A DNA stretch of 64,000 nt from Paralithodes platypus (GCA_032716605.1 CM064580.1:31289684-31353683), one strand, 5' to 3'. Counted from the stretch's first letter, positions 20,752 through 32,327 are shown. The notes: a model not told the origin generated them from the sequence alone. Made by a program: numbers and translations.

Positions 20752-23700
20752 CTATCTATCTATCTATTGCCTGACGCCGTGATCCCCGAAGGGGTGGCCA
20801 CGAACACACCGCCCCCATGCACCTCTGTCCCCAGTAAGTCGATGCCCCTCCCCCCAACCAGCACCGCCTTCGTTCATGTACTTCCTCACTCCATCCTTCC
20901 ACCTCTCATTCGGTGTACCTCTCCCTCTCTGTCCCTCCACCTCGCTCTCGTACACCCTCTTAGACATTCTCTCGCTTTCCATTCGTTCCATATGGCCGAA
21001 GCATCTCAAGTTGTTCCTTTTCACACTTTCCAGCACATCTACCTCCACACCACACCTCCTTATTACTTCCTCATTAGTCTGTCTATCCCTCCATGTAACT
21101 CCGCACGCACTCCTTAAGTAATTCATTTCCACTGCTCTCACTCTTGGTCTGAGTCTCTCAACCAACGTCCATGCTTCGCTTCCGTAAGTCAGTGTCGGGA
21201 TTACCACACTGTCATGCAAGGACTTCTTCACTTCCATACTGACCACCCTATTTCTTGTTACTGCTTTTAGCGTTCCTACAACCCTCTTCCCCTGTTGTAC
21301 CCTCTCCCGCACTTCTTCATCCAGAGTCCCATCTTTACTCAACACTACTGCCCAGATACTTGAAAGAGTTGACGATCTCCATAGCCTGACCGTTCAGCTT
21401 CACCTCACACTCTGTGACTTCACCCCTTTCGAAGACCATAACCTTGCTCTTCCCCGCATTTACCTTCAAATTCCGTTTTTCGCAAACTGTTCCAAAATCA
21501 TTTACCAGACCCTGCAACTCCCATTCATTATCACTCATCAGAACTGTATCATCCGCAAACAGCAGTATAGGTAGCTTCCACTCAATTCCCTCCCTTTTCA
21601 GTGATACACCAACATCCACTGCTCTTGATAGTATTTCTTTCATTACTCCATCCATATTTACAGTAAACAACCACGGGGACATCACACACCCCTGTTTCAA
21701 ACCAACATTCAGGTCAATGAACTCGCTCTGCTCACTCTCCACACGTACTGCCGCCTTTGCACCCTCATACATGCTCTTCACTGCTTTCAGCAACTTGCCC
21801 TCTACTCCGTATATTCTAAGTACTTTCCACAAACCTTCTCTATCCACTCTGTCATAGGCCTTCTCCAAGTCCATAAAGGCAACATACACCTTTTGTTTCT
21901 TCTCCAGATATTTCTCCACAACACAATTCAGGGTAAAATCTGATCTACACATCCTCTTCCCTTCCTAAAAACCTCCCTGCTCGTCGCCTATCCATTTCTC
22001 CGTTCTCACTCTCACTCTCTCAATCACTACCCTACTGTATACCTTCCCTACTACGCTTAGAAGACATATTCCTCGGTGGTTACCACACACTCCTCTTTCC
22101 CCTTTGCCCTTATATAGGGGGACTATTATGCCAGTCTTCCAGTCATCGGGTGCACTCCCCTTCTCCCATGCTAGTTTGCACATTTTCCATACCCATTCTA
22201 TCACTATCTCACCACCATACCTCAACATTTCCCCACACACTCCATCTGTTCCTGGTGCTTTCCCCAACTTCACTCTTTTCATGGCTTCCCACACTTCTGA
22301 CCTCCTGATCCCCACCTCCTCCTCCACTACTTCTCTCTCCCATACCATATCCAGCTATGTTTGCTGGCTCTTCATTCCTTACATTTAGCAACTCATTGAA
22401 GTACTCCCTCCATCTTTCGACTCTCTGTTGCTTCTCGGCTAGCATTCTCCCATCCTTATCTTTCACACCCTTACTGTTTCCCTTGCTACCTTCCCTAACT
22501 TTCTTGACTTCTTTCCAGAACAGTTTCTTACTCTCCCTCCATTTTACACTCAGATTCCTTCCAAATTCCTCATCTACTCTTCTCTTACTTTCCTTCACTA
22601 CTCTCTTCACCGCCCTCTTACTCTCCACATACCTCGCTCGTTTCTGTCTCTCGAAATCTTCATTCCCTCTACTACCCAACCACTCTCTATATGCTTTCTT
22701 CTTTTCTTCCACAGCTATTCTTACCTCTTCTGTCCACCATGCTGTACCTTTCACTCCCCTCCCTCTTCTCCTCATTCCACACACCTCCTCACATGCTGCA
22801 CAGATCTCATCCTTAAACACCTTGCTCATCTCCTCCACTTCCTCCATAACTTCCAGGTCAAATCCACCTAGTCGTCTCTCCACTGCTCTTCTGTACTCCT
22901 CCCCGACTTCCTCCTCCTGCAACCTCTCCACCCTCCTCACCATTCCACCCTCCTCTCGCCTACCTCCAGCTCTCCTCACCCTCTTCTTTTGTATCCTAAC
23001 CTTAGCTACCACTACATAATGATCAGACAGACCCCCTCCAATACCCCTATACACCCTAGCATACATCACAGATTTCTTCATTCGTTCATCCACACATACA
23101 TAATCAATCAATGACTTTCGTTCCACCACTGTCTTATCCTTCATCGTCAACATCCGTTTCCATGTGTACCTGTGGATCATTCTGTGTCGGAAGAAGGTGT
23201 TGGCTATCCACAGCCTCCTCCCCACACATACGTCCACAAGTGCACTACCATTCCCATTCACCTCTGATGGTACCCCCCACCCTCCCACCACTCCCTCAAC
23301 TTTCCTATCACCCACCTTACCATTCATATCCCCAATCAGAAATATTCTTTCGTTCTTGTCAAACTTCTCCAGGCACGCCTCCACATTCATCCAGAACTCC
23401 TCTTTCTTTCTTTCAAGTATATCCTCTGTTGGGGCATACACGCATACAATCACCCACGTATGTATTCCTACTTTCATTCTCACCCACACAATCCTTGAAC
23501 CCACAGACCCATACTCTCTTACACATTCCTTCCATTTGCTACTTACAAACAAACATGCACCTTCTCTCGCTGTTCCCACTCACTCCAGCACACACACCCA
23601 TTCCACACTCCCACTCTCTCACATCTGAACCTTTCCATTTGGTCTCTGTCATTCCACATACATCCAGCCTGGCATTCACTAACACTTCCAGAACCTCTCT

Positions 23701-23962
23701 CTCTTTTGTGCCATCATTCATGCCACTAACATTCCACATAGCCATTCTCAGAATGTCCGAAGGAATGTCCTTAGTCGGTCGTGGTTCGTCAACGTAGGTT
23801 CTGTCCGCATCCGAGGCTGTTCGTTCATTTTTCTTTGCTTAGATATTTTTTCCGGGTGGGGGTCGCAAGCCCACCGACCCAACCTCTTTAGTCGCCTCTT
23901 ACGACACGCAGAAGGCACGTGAGGCATATTCTATTCCCTAACCCCCAGGGGGAAGCACATAG
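20752..23962 (-). mobile_element. Family C RTE-like retrotransposon, near full length
   Basis: The 3' end is an (ATAG)n tail (TCTATCTATC on plus at 20752-20765). The 5' end is a GC-rich leader at about 23850-23962 including CCTCTTACGACACGCAGAAGG and CCCCCAGGGGG. A similar CGACACGCAG leader occurs at the 5' end of family A near 63095. It is flanked on both sides by a direct repeat of about 263-280 bp. Confidence 0.85.
20764..23745 (-). pseudogene. Family C ORF: EEP endonuclease plus reverse transcriptase, broken
   Basis: The N-terminal endonuclease begins MWNVSGMND near 23738 and shows MTETKWKG, CVYAPTE, GDMNGKVGD and a final SDHYVVV. A charged linker (WWTEEV, KRAVKRVVKESKRR) leads to RT motifs LGKAPGTDG, NHRGICLLSV, AFMDLEKAYDRVD, GLKQGCVMSPWLF and LLFADDTVLMSD. 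The tail has FKYLGSSVE, LTYGSEAWTL, GHMERM and RGTPNERWKDGV. Frameshifts near 23560, 22340 and 21345 and a TAG after QGGF near 21960 break it. A single ORF with this endonuclease and a GHMERM-type tail is typical of RTE-like elements. Domain integrity is otherwise good, so inactivation is not ancient. Confidence 0.85.
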
Positions 23963-24097
23963 AGTAACAGTTTGCCTTCAAAAAGCAAGCACACAAGCAA
24001 TCCTACGAATGGATCAGCAAGCCTTCACTTAGTTTCACTTCCTAAACGTCTCAAAAACTTTGTTAGGGGTTAAATGTAGGATATTGCACGATTTATT

Positions 24098-24128
<31 letters not shown>

Positions 24129-24225
24129 GGCAAAAAATAAGGTAATACAACAGCTGGGTAGCTCTCTCTACCTCAGTGGCGTTTGTTTATTTTGATCAGC
24201 TGATATTAATGTCCCGTGATTGGTT
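23963..24225 (+). repeat. Right copy of the long direct repeat flanking family C
   Basis: An uninterrupted 263 base copy from AGTAACAGTTTGCC to GTGATTGGTT, containing an (AT)n run at the point where the left copy received the Penelope pair. It begins immediately after the 5' end of family C. See the left copy. Confidence 0.85.
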
Positions 24226-24274
24226 GATCCACCCAAATAGTGGGATATAAGGAGCCCGTGATTGGCTGAACAAC

Positions 24275-24455
24275 ATAGGGGACCCTAGAAGATTTAGGAC
24301 AATTTAGGAGTTCCTAACCATTTAAGAACAGGATAGGACATCCTAAATATTGTTTGTGTATACAACTTAAGACACGATAAGTTGTCGTAACCTGTTCACA
24401 TCTTAGGGCGCCCTAAGTCAGTTAGGATGTCCAAAGTGCCCCTAGTTAGGACAGT
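24275..24455. repeat. Cluster of short perfect palindromes built on TTAGG/CCTAA
   Basis: Examples are TTAGGAGTTCCTAA (24304-24317) and CTTAGGGCGCCCTAAG (24402-24417), with further AGGACATCCT and ATTTAGGAC-like words nearby. No gene is visible. Function unknown. Confidence 0.6.
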
Positions 24456-24464
24456 TTCGAGTAT

Positions 24465-24790
24465 CCGGCCTCTGGCCCCCTTCTCCCTCATTAGTCTTCA
24501 GATTGTAAAACGTTCGACACTTTAGTTTGGCGATTTTAATATGTTGTGTCCCATTTCTTTAAAAATGTTAAGACCTTCCGTGCCTGCCACGTAGGTGTAA
24601 TTTTTTTCCTGGCGAGAGATAGCGAGCCTGTAATTTAGGAAAAATCGGTCTATGGTCGGACATTTTTCTATCGAAAAATGTACACATTTATCTAGAAGGG
24701 ATATTGGATATGTATTTTTAGGATTGATGGAGATCTAGGTAGGAAACTGGAAATAATATATATATACAAAAATAAATAGACCAATAAATA
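24465..24790 (+). repeat. Interspersed repeat R1, copy 2
   Basis: Aligns with 2226-2560 through CCCCCTTCTCCCTCAT, GACCTTCCGTGCC, CTGGCGAGAGATAGCGAGCCTG and TTTTTCTATCGAAAAATGTACA. Non-coding. Confidence 0.7.
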
Positions 24791-24909
24791 TACGAAACAT
24801 AAACGAAACTTAGTAACTATCATCGTTAAAAACGTTTATAACAATGATTAACTCTGCCTTAAGGCTTTATAATGCCACTTTATAAAGGGTGCCCTTAGCT
24901 CATCGAAAA

Positions 24910-25004
24910 ACAATATAAATATATATATATAGTGTATACAGTACTGTATATATATATACTGTATATACCGGTATATATACTGTATATACTGTATATATAT
25001 ATAT
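24910..25004. repeat. AT-rich microsatellite (TATATACTGTATATA units)
   Basis: Interrupted (AT)n with recurrent ACTGTATAT words, directly left of the candidate LTR. The same words recur right of it at 26476-26550, as if one array had been split. Confidence 0.75.
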
Positions 25005-26475
25005 TGTTACGTATCTTGATCCTCAAGTGGTTAACTTGATGAATCTAGATAGCACAGAGATATATATTAAGGTATCAGTCAGCTGAAGGCAAAACAAAAG
25101 TAAAATATAATAAAATAATTTCCTGTTGTTGCTTCCTTTCCTTTTGGATCTTAGGACTTAGTATCCTTTATTGACTGATACTCTTTAATTATGGAAAAAT
25201 ACTGAAACTAATTAAAGTCATGTAGTATTTATAAAGAATTATTATTTAACCGAAGCTTATTAGGCTATGGTTATGAACCGAATAAGTTATATCTAAAGAA
25301 GGACTATTAATTCTATAAAAAGTCTTGAAAGATAAATATTAAAGTAAGAATATTTCGGTCTCTTACCCTTTTTGAAATGAATAGATAGTTTTCTTATATG
25401 TCCTTTTATTTATATTTAATGTAATTATTCTTGGTTCTTGTCTTACGTTAATAGTATATTATTATTATCATCAGGATTAATATCAAAGTCACATAAAAAG
25501 TTAGATATATATTTAATAATTAGTTAAATGTATTTCTTAACCACGTAACATTGAGGTTTGATTATGAGTAAATAAAGTTACAGGATCGCTTCATAGATTC
25601 GATTCAGGTCTCACTCAAATAATATGAAAAGCAAAATATAATATTTTGAAGCAAAAGAATTTTCTTCAGCTTAGGAAATCACTAGAAGTAATATTAACAC
25701 AGCCATGTTAGTCTAAGGCGATATTACTAATACGAGACAATAGCATCACCGTACTAAGCACCGTTAAGCAATGTAAGCTTAATTCAAAGAAAATGAAAGA
25801 ACTCGTAAGTATTAATATAAAACAATAGTATTACTTTCATCATAACCCAATTACTTAAAGAGTTGCTTTAGTCCACAAGTTAGTCAACTAAATAGTTAAG
25901 TACATAATAGTAGCGTTAACGTTAATTCCCAATCAAATAGTTAAGCACATAATAGTAGCGTTAACGTTAATTCCCAATCACATATCTCACTAACCAACAT
26001 AACGTAAGTGTTTACACCGAACACACTTAACACACATTTATATAATCTGACTGACAGTCACAATCCCATTATAATACTTCACCCCGTCTTCCTCCAGCTG
26101 CAAGTTCACCTTCCCCAACTCCAAATGAGACTGATTTGAATGCCCACAACTCGGGTCTTATATACTAAACAATGATGGTGTAGGAACGAATCAGGAGGCG
26201 GGGGGTGGTGCCCGCTCCAATCACAGCTCCTCGAGTTGCATAACAGGTGCCTGGTCCATTCACAGCTCCTGGCGTCGATCATACGTCATAGCGTCGGGTA
26301 GTTTGCAGGGTCCCCTATGACGCACGCAGGTGTGAAGGCTTGTTTGCTGGTATGCGGGCTAGCTGGTTTCCCACTCGCTAGTTCGCTCACTAGTTTGCTT
26401 CGCCGTTTGGGTAGTTTGAACCTCCTTCAACTCTAATTCTAACTCTTAAATTAACATACAGGGCTCCGTATGTCA
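25005..26475. mobile_element. Candidate solo LTR (1,471 bp)
   Basis: It starts TGTTACGTATC and ends CCGTATGTCA, so it has TG...CA termini, and it splits an AT array (TATATACTGTATAT words on both sides). The interior is non-coding and contains a 46 base tandem duplication (AATAGTTAAG...CCCAATCA, about 25890-25980). The AT-repeat context prevents a clear target-site duplication. Gypsy- or BEL-type solo LTR is the best guess. Confidence 0.5.
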
Positions 26476-26521
<46 letters not shown>

Positions 26522-26550
26522 TGTATATATACTGTATATATATATATGTT
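26476..26550. repeat. (AT)n microsatellite
   Basis: AT dinucleotides with ACTGTATAT interruptions, continuing the array seen left of the candidate LTR. Confidence 0.85.
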
Positions 26551-26801
26551 AAACTTTTTCCAATAATTTCATTTCTTCCCCATATTTGAAGAAGCAACTC
26601 TTTCTTTTTGACGCTCCGAACGAGAAACGAACAATTTGATCCCCGAATTGTAACCTATGTTGATTTCATTAATTGAGTTTAGGAGTAAAGTCGGTTGGTG
26701 GAGGTAACATAATAATTCATTCAGGTTCAGGGGTAGTTTATAGAGAGGCCTTCCTAAGGGTTAAGGCCCCATTAATTACTCCTTCCTTTCATCTATACAT
26801 A

Positions 26802-26870
26802 GCCTATGATAGCGCAGTTGGAAGGTGTGTACATGCTTAGATTGATATGCAGGATTCGAAACTGCATAAT
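26802..26870 (+). tRNA. tRNA-like segment 1a (pseudogene or SINE head)
   Basis: A-box-like TAGCGCAGTTGG at about 26810 and B-box-like GGATTCGAAAC at about 26852 have roughly tRNA spacing. Acceptor pairing is poor, so this is not a functional tRNA call. Confidence 0.35.
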
Positions 26871-26904
26871 AAATCGTACGTAGGCTTGTCCACCTTTCTT
26901 TAAC

Positions 26905-26979
26905 GGTCTTCATAGCGCAATGGATAGAATGCACTGAATTTCGGTGTGAGCATCCTAGGTTCGGATCCCTGGACTGCCA
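26905..26979 (+). tRNA. tRNA-like segment 1b (Arg-UCG-like pseudogene)
   Basis: Boxes TAGCGCAATGGATA and GGTTCGGATCC have good spacing. The anticodon loop could read TTTCGGT (UCG). Acceptor ends GGTCTTC/GACTGCC pair at only about five of seven positions. Confidence 0.4.
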
Positions 26980-27131
26980 CATGTATTTGTTGATTTCATT
27001 AATTGAGTTTAGGAGTAATGTCGGTTGGCGGAGGTAACATAATAATTAATTCAGGTTCAGGGGTAGTTTATAGAGAGGCCTTCCTAAGGGTTAAGGCCCC
27101 ATTAATTACTCCTTCCTTTCATCTATACATA

Positions 27132-27200
27132 GCCTATGATAGCGCAGTTGGAAAGTGTGTACATGCTTATATTGATATGCAGGATTCGAAACTGCATAAT
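27132..27200 (+). tRNA. tRNA-like segment 2a
   Basis: Second-unit copy of 1a with identical A- and B-box-like words (TAGCGCAGTTGG, GGATTCGAAAC). Confidence 0.35.
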
Positions 27201-27234
27201 AAATTGTACGTAGGCTTGTCCACCTTTCTTTAAC

Positions 27235-27308
27235 TGTCTTCATAGCGCAATGGATAAATGCACTGCATTTCGGTGTGAGCATCCTAGGTTCGAATCCCTG
27301 GACTGCCA
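27235..27308 (+). tRNA. tRNA-like segment 2b
   Basis: Second-unit copy of 1b. Its B box GGTTCGAATCC matches the canonical consensus exactly, better than 1b. Stem pairing remains imperfect. Confidence 0.4.
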
Positions 27309-27372
27309 CATGTATTTGTTGATTTTATTAATTGAGTTTAGGAGTAAAGTCGGTTGGTGGAGGTAACATAAT

Positions 27373-28570
27373 ATTCTCCAAAGCGTCATTAAAACAAGAT
27401 ATATATAATTAAATGTATAGAATACATTTAATATAATGTTATGCTGAATAAATGATCTAATTATGTCCAATACTAAATGAACTAAAAGAGTTTTCATTGG
27501 GAACGGAATGATACAAGTAACGAAAATGGACAAATAATAATAATACAAAAACTAAATTGAAGAGAGACAATATTAATGTCTATGTGGCGAAGGCTAATAG
27601 TGTGGGAGGAAAGGGAGAGGCAAGATAAGCCGTTGAAAGCCGACAGTAATGTGGGGAGAGAGAGGTTTTGACCATTACCACTTTTATAGTAAACTTATGT
27701 TTATATAATGACACAACAACATATATATAATACCCACGTACTCACAATTACTCAATAATATATTTACAGTTACACACATTCGCGCACACATATGCAATGT
27801 CATAACACATGCTAAGAAAAAGTTTAATGATGATCTACATATATGAGCCCATTCTGAGCGTAAAATATAATTTATCAAATTCACAACCTTGCGACATTAT
27901 AAGTTGTGCCAATATTTAGAAGATGTTTTTTTTACTATTCCTATGTATGATGGATTTGAATGTGATTATGTGAATATTGTGTCATGACAGTTACCTTGTC
28001 GGCTGTAAAAATATGATATATTTCATCATAGATAACAGGAGAACTGGATTTGACACGGGCCAGCGAAGTCGACCTGCAGCTGCAGTAACGGACCCAACCC
28101 TGTTTAGTTGAAGTGGTGCTCTCTGTTTAGATTTTGTGAAGTATTATAATTTTGTAATTATTAAAAATGCAAAATGCTTTGAAAGTGTCCATTTTGTAGG
28201 CGTTTTTAGTGCTAGCTGAGACGAATGTCCATACCAAGCTGTTGTGGTGAGCTATGTAGGGCAGGTTTCTCGATTCCCAAAACCACCACAGCTATAATAT
28301 AGCTGTTGAAGTACATACAGTAAGGTAAACAATGTCTAAAATATTAGAGTATTATTAGACAATAAGGATAAGTCACTGGAATAACGAAAAACGTAAACAA
28401 AAACGAAATAACTGAGCCACCAGAAATATTTCGCTTCCTGCACCCTGCACACCTCATTGTTTATGTTTAAAAGTTATCACTCCCAGAGTGTGGCCGACTC
28501 TGCTGAACTGCGTATTATTTCCAGTGATATATCGTGTTTTAGTGCTTTAATGTTCCTCTGATTTAACACA
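27373..28570. other. No gene seen
   Basis: AT-rich spacer. No coding frames with recognisable motifs and no repeat partner in the window. Confidence 0.5.
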
Positions 28571-28573
28571 ACC

Positions 28574-28900
28574 ATGGCAGAATGTACAAGTGATGAGAAT
28601 GTGACTAACTGGTAGCCTGTAGCTACTCCATCTGGCCTTCAATCAGCGGAAAAAGGAAGCGTTTCGTCTTTTTATCAGGGCTAGGCTAAAACAAATTACA
28701 TTCCTCGTTGGATTCCAAGTGTTTCTAGTAGCCTAACTCCAGTGATGGCAGCGATGCTGTCGATCCCACATACTATCCTAAAAGTGGTGAAAGGCATAAT
28801 GATGACAGTCAAGGCACCAATGATGTTAAAGGTGATAAATGGAAGTGATGTGGAAGCAGTTAGCCGAAACAGTAGCGACACCAGAGATAGTTTAATTTGA
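28574..28900 (+). pseudogene. Possible DNA-transposon N-terminal fragment (weak)
   Basis: ATG at 28574 opens MAECTSDENVTNW before a stop. Further on, another frame reads DAVDPTYYPKSGE, an acidic motif seen near the start of some transposase-derived proteins. Frames are broken and no catalytic domain is present. Assignment is tentative. Confidence 0.2.
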
Positions 28901-29038
28901 CACCAAGAATAATGCTGGTTCATGTAAAATAACTTAGCCTACTTACGAATATTTTATTTATCTTTATAATAAGCTTTCCATGAAAATCTATGGAGTATGG
29001 TATTTTATTAACACAATAAGAGCGGGTGGTGGAGTATA

Positions 29039-29489
29039 TTTCACCGTGCCGCCGAGCGGGGGGGTTTAACCATAAATGGCCTTGTTTCCGTGCTCTTTTT
29101 CATGCATAAACAAGAGCCAGAGCGTAATACAATTATGTATCCCTGAAAGGGCGTAAATTGAGCTTTCCAATGACACCAGAACCATCCTTCTACGATCACT
29201 GGTTGTCTTGCAACGATCGTGCAACCGAAGGGCAAAATCGCTAAAATACGGTCATTTCGTTACATAATTACGTGTGTAGCGAGGGAGGGAGGGTGGAGTA
29301 GTGTGGAGTACATGTCAGTAGGCCCACGGCGGCCGTGGCGAGCGGTCATGAGGTAACCTACGCTCCTCCCGTCGCTCGTCTCTCTCTCAGAGCCAATATT
29401 GCGCCAAAATTGCACACAGACTTAAGTCAGGCCCCGCCACATAGTCCAGATTTTTAGACGGACTTAAGTCCGGTCCCGCCAAAGAGGGG
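29039..29489. mobile_element. TTAA MITE family F, copy 1
   Basis: About 450 bases similar to 40831-41307 and, inverted, to 34958-35436. Shared blocks are ATCCCTGAAAGGGC, GAGCTTTCCAATGACACC, TCTCTCTCTCAG and GCCACATAGTCCA. The right end is GAGGGG before TTAA (29490-29493), and the left end is degraded. Non-coding. Confidence 0.75.
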
Positions 29490-29799
29490 TTAAATATCTA
29501 GGCTAGGCTATGTCAAAATTTAACACCTATACAATTCCTTGATAGGCTAGGCTACCCCTAACAGCAATAGTAGCAGTAACACTCCACACCTATTAAACGA
29601 AGCACTTGCAAAATACAGAAAGAGTAACCCATCCTATTTAAAGTATGGTTTATTTGTAGGTGCATTTCAATGTTTTAATAGTTTTTAAGGTAATTACTGT
29701 ATAGGGAAAAGGCTCGCACCCTTAATTTTCATGTTTTTTTTTCTCCAGATTTTGAGAAATGAGTGTTTTCATGGTTTTAGTTACCTATATTTCCAATGT

Positions 29800-30160
29800 G
29801 GGATACAGGATGGGTTGATGGGGGCGAAGCCCCCCATCCCACCCCAAAAGTGTAGGGGAGCTCTGAGCACACTGAGGGACTCCTGGTTGACAAACAGGGG
29901 ACCGAGCCTCTTCAACAAAATGCCAGAGAACGTGAGAAACCTGATGGACGTGCCAACGGAAGTATTCAAAAAAGCCTTGGACAACCATCTCAAGTCGGTG
30001 CTTGATCAGCCATACTTCGCGGGTGGGGGGGGGGAAGAGCTGCCCTCTCGAATAGCCTGGTGCATCAAACACTGGCAGCAAACATACTCGGGGGGAGCAA
30101 CTCTCGCCGAGGCCGCTGAGGAGGCCGAAACAACTCAAGTAAACTCAAGTAAGTAAGTAT
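29800..30160 (+). pseudogene. C-terminal fragment of a non-LTR retrotransposon ORF
   Basis: The plus strand reads RDSWLTNRGPSLFNKMPENV, then RNLMDVPTEVFKKALDNHLK, then VLDQPYF and a stop near 30154, with a short AAGT-repeat tail (AAGTAAGTAAGT). The G-P-x-L/I-F-N-x-(L/M)-P...VFK..LD..L..(I/V)xDxP pattern is the end of many arthropod reverse transcriptase ORFs. This family differs from A to D and G. The upstream part is absent. Confidence 0.7.
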
Positions 30161-30602
30161 GACTTATTGAAATCATCATCTGTAACTCTGCGTTACCAGG
30201 CTACCAGCAGGGGGTAAATATCGATTATACTCCATACTGAAGAAGTTTGTAAACAGTGAGGATGTCCGAAGGAGCTCTGAGAGTGATATGACTTTTTTCC
30301 ACTAATATCGGGTTATATAAATATGATCAAAATTATTCTTCCACAGTTGATTATACATGAGTACAGTATAAGGATTCCATAGACCTGCATTGTCCCTAAT
30401 AAATTATTTATAATAAGATGGCGAGCCTTTTCTAAATAATATGTTTTTAACAATATTACTAGGCTATTTTTGAGCAATATTTGAAAAATATATCCCAGAC
30501 GTCCGAGTGACCCGACGACGCTACCCCGCGAGCTTTGTACTGTATTAGTAGGCTACGCGGTTTCGTTCATTTCCTTTGCAAATTCTTTTTGGTCAATATT
30601 AA
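30161..30602. other. No gene seen
   Basis: AT-rich spacer before the family E repeats. No supported feature. Confidence 0.5.
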
Positions 30603-30676
30603 CCCATTGCCTGCAGGAGACGTTTCCAAACGCCATGGCAATTTACAGCAATTTACAGACTTTTAAAGCCTCTTAA

Positions 30677-32323
30677 CCTTTTACCTGCGGGAGACGTTCC
30701 CGAACGCCATGGCAATTTACCTCAATTTACAGGCTTTAAAACCCTCTTTAGAGCAGGAGCGCGATAGGGCACACGTCCATCTCCCAGCCAAGCGGCCGTG
30801 GAGACTGAAGGCTCTGAGTCAGAGTCTCGCGAGATATACAGTGCTGCCAAAATGCAAATTAGCGAGACATTAGCGAGAATTGCTAATTTTAGCGAATGTC
30901 TATGTTAGCGCTGCAGGTGAACCCCGCGAGCTACGAAGCTCGTTTTGGTGTCATTTGGAAACTACAGTATTTTCAGAGAAATGGATAGGCGACGAGCAGG
31001 GAGGTTTTAGGAAGGGAGAGGATGTGTAGATCAGATTTTACCTGATTGTTGTGGAGAAGTATCTGGAGAAGAACAAAAGGTGTATGTTGCCTTTATGGAC
31101 TTGGAGAGGCCCATGACAGAGTGGATAGAGAAGGGTTGTGGAAAGTACCTGGAATAAAAGGAGTAGAGGGCAAGTGCTGAAAGCAGTGAAGAGCATGTAT
31201 GAGGGTGCAAAGGCGGCAGGGGCAGTACGTGTGGAGAGTGAGCAGAGCGAGTTCTTTGACCTGAATGTTGGTTTGAAACAGGGTGTGTGATGTCCCCGTG
31301 GTTGTTTACTGTATATATGGATGGAGTTATGAAAGAATACTATCAAGAGCAGTGGATGTTGGTGTATCGCTGAAAAGGGAGGGAATTGAGTGGAAGCTAC
31401 CTATACTGCTGTTTGCGGATGATACAGTTCTGATGAGTGATAATGAATGGAGTTGCAGGGTCTGGTAAATGAGTTTGGAACAGTGTGCGAAAAAACGGAA
31501 TTTGAAGGTAAAATACGGGGAAGAGCAAGGTATGGTCTTCGAAAGGGTGAAGTCACAGAGTGTGAGGTGAAGCTGAACGGTCAGGCTATGGAGTCAAACA
31601 TTTTAAGTATCTGGGCACTGTGTTGAGTAGAGGGGACTATGGATGAAGAGGTGCGAGAGGGAGTACAACAGGGGAAGAGGGTTGTAGGAACGCTAAAAGC
31701 AGTAACAAGAAATAGGGTGGTCAGTATGGAAGTGAAGAAGTCCTTGCATGACAGTGTGGTAATCCCGACACTGACTTACGGAAGCGAAGCATGGACGTTG
31801 GTTGAGAGACTCAGACCAAGAGTGAGAGCAGTGGAAATGAATACTTAAGGAGTGCGTGCGGAGTTACATGGAGGGATAGACAGACTAATGAGGAAGTAAG
31901 AAGGAGGTGTGGTGTGGAGGTAGATGTGCTGGAAAGTGTGAAAAGGAACAACTTGAGATGGTTCGGCCATATGGAAACGTAGGAAAGCGAGAGAATGAAG
32001 AGGGTGTACGAGAGCGAGGTAGGGACAGAGGGGGAGAGGTAGACCGAATATGAGGTGGAAGGATGGAGTGAGGAAGTACATGAACGAAGGCGGTGCTGGT
32101 TGGGGGGAGGGGCGTCGACTGACTGGGGACAGAGGTGCAGGGGGCGGTTCGTTCGTGGCCACCTTCGGGGATCACGGCGTCAGGAAATAGATAGATAGAG
32201 AGTATTTTCTTCTAGTTTTCGGCTGAATACATTACATTTCATTCAGACACTTGCCTAATCAATCAGGAGTGCCTGAATGAGCCCTAATATGGGGGAAATA
32301 GGCGGAAAATGCCCGTACCGGTG
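30677..32323. mobile_element. TTAA MITE family E, copy 1 (split by family C copy 2)
   Basis: Runs between TTAA 30673-30676 and TTAA 32324-32327. It shares TCTCGCGAGATATACAG, GCGAGCTAC(G/A)AAGC and ATTCAGGAGTGCCTGAATGAG with copy 2, and is interrupted at GTATTTTC by the family C copy. A partial duplicate of its first about 70 bases lies at 30603-30672. The left end CCTTTTACCTGCGG is the inverse match of copy 2's right end (revcomp CACTTTGGCTGCGG). Confidence 0.7.
30975..32200 (+). pseudogene. Family C retrotransposon copy 2, 5'-truncated and broken
   Basis: Begins within the RT domain (GGCGACGAGCAGGGAGGTTTT) and ends in the family C (ATAG)n tail. Flanked by a clean 9 base duplication AGTATTTTC (30966-30974 and 32201-32209). 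Recognisable pieces are AFMDLE, MSPWLF, LLFADDTVLMSD, LTYGSEAWTL and RWFGHME, scattered over all three frames by many indels. Older or less constrained than copy 1. The short duplication contrasts with the very long repeat flanking copy 1. Confidence 0.85.
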
Positions 32324-32327
32324 TTAA

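Larger units (their letters stand above)
26660..27372 (+). repeat. Tandem repeat, about 330 bp period, 2.15 copies
   Basis: TTGATTTCATTAATTGAGTT recurs at about 26660, 26990 and 27319, with the third copy cut short near 27372. Each full unit holds two tRNA-like segments about 35 bases apart. Copies differ by only a few percent. Confidence 0.9.

Noticed and set aside
22357..23797. Long Ser/Thr/Pro/Leu-rich plus-strand frames
   Set aside because: Antisense shadows of the family C endonuclease/RT ORF. No motifs.
25880..25990. Short direct repeats considered as a CRISPR-like array
   Set aside because: Only two adjacent 46 base copies without spacers, in a eukaryotic context. It is a simple duplication in a candidate LTR.
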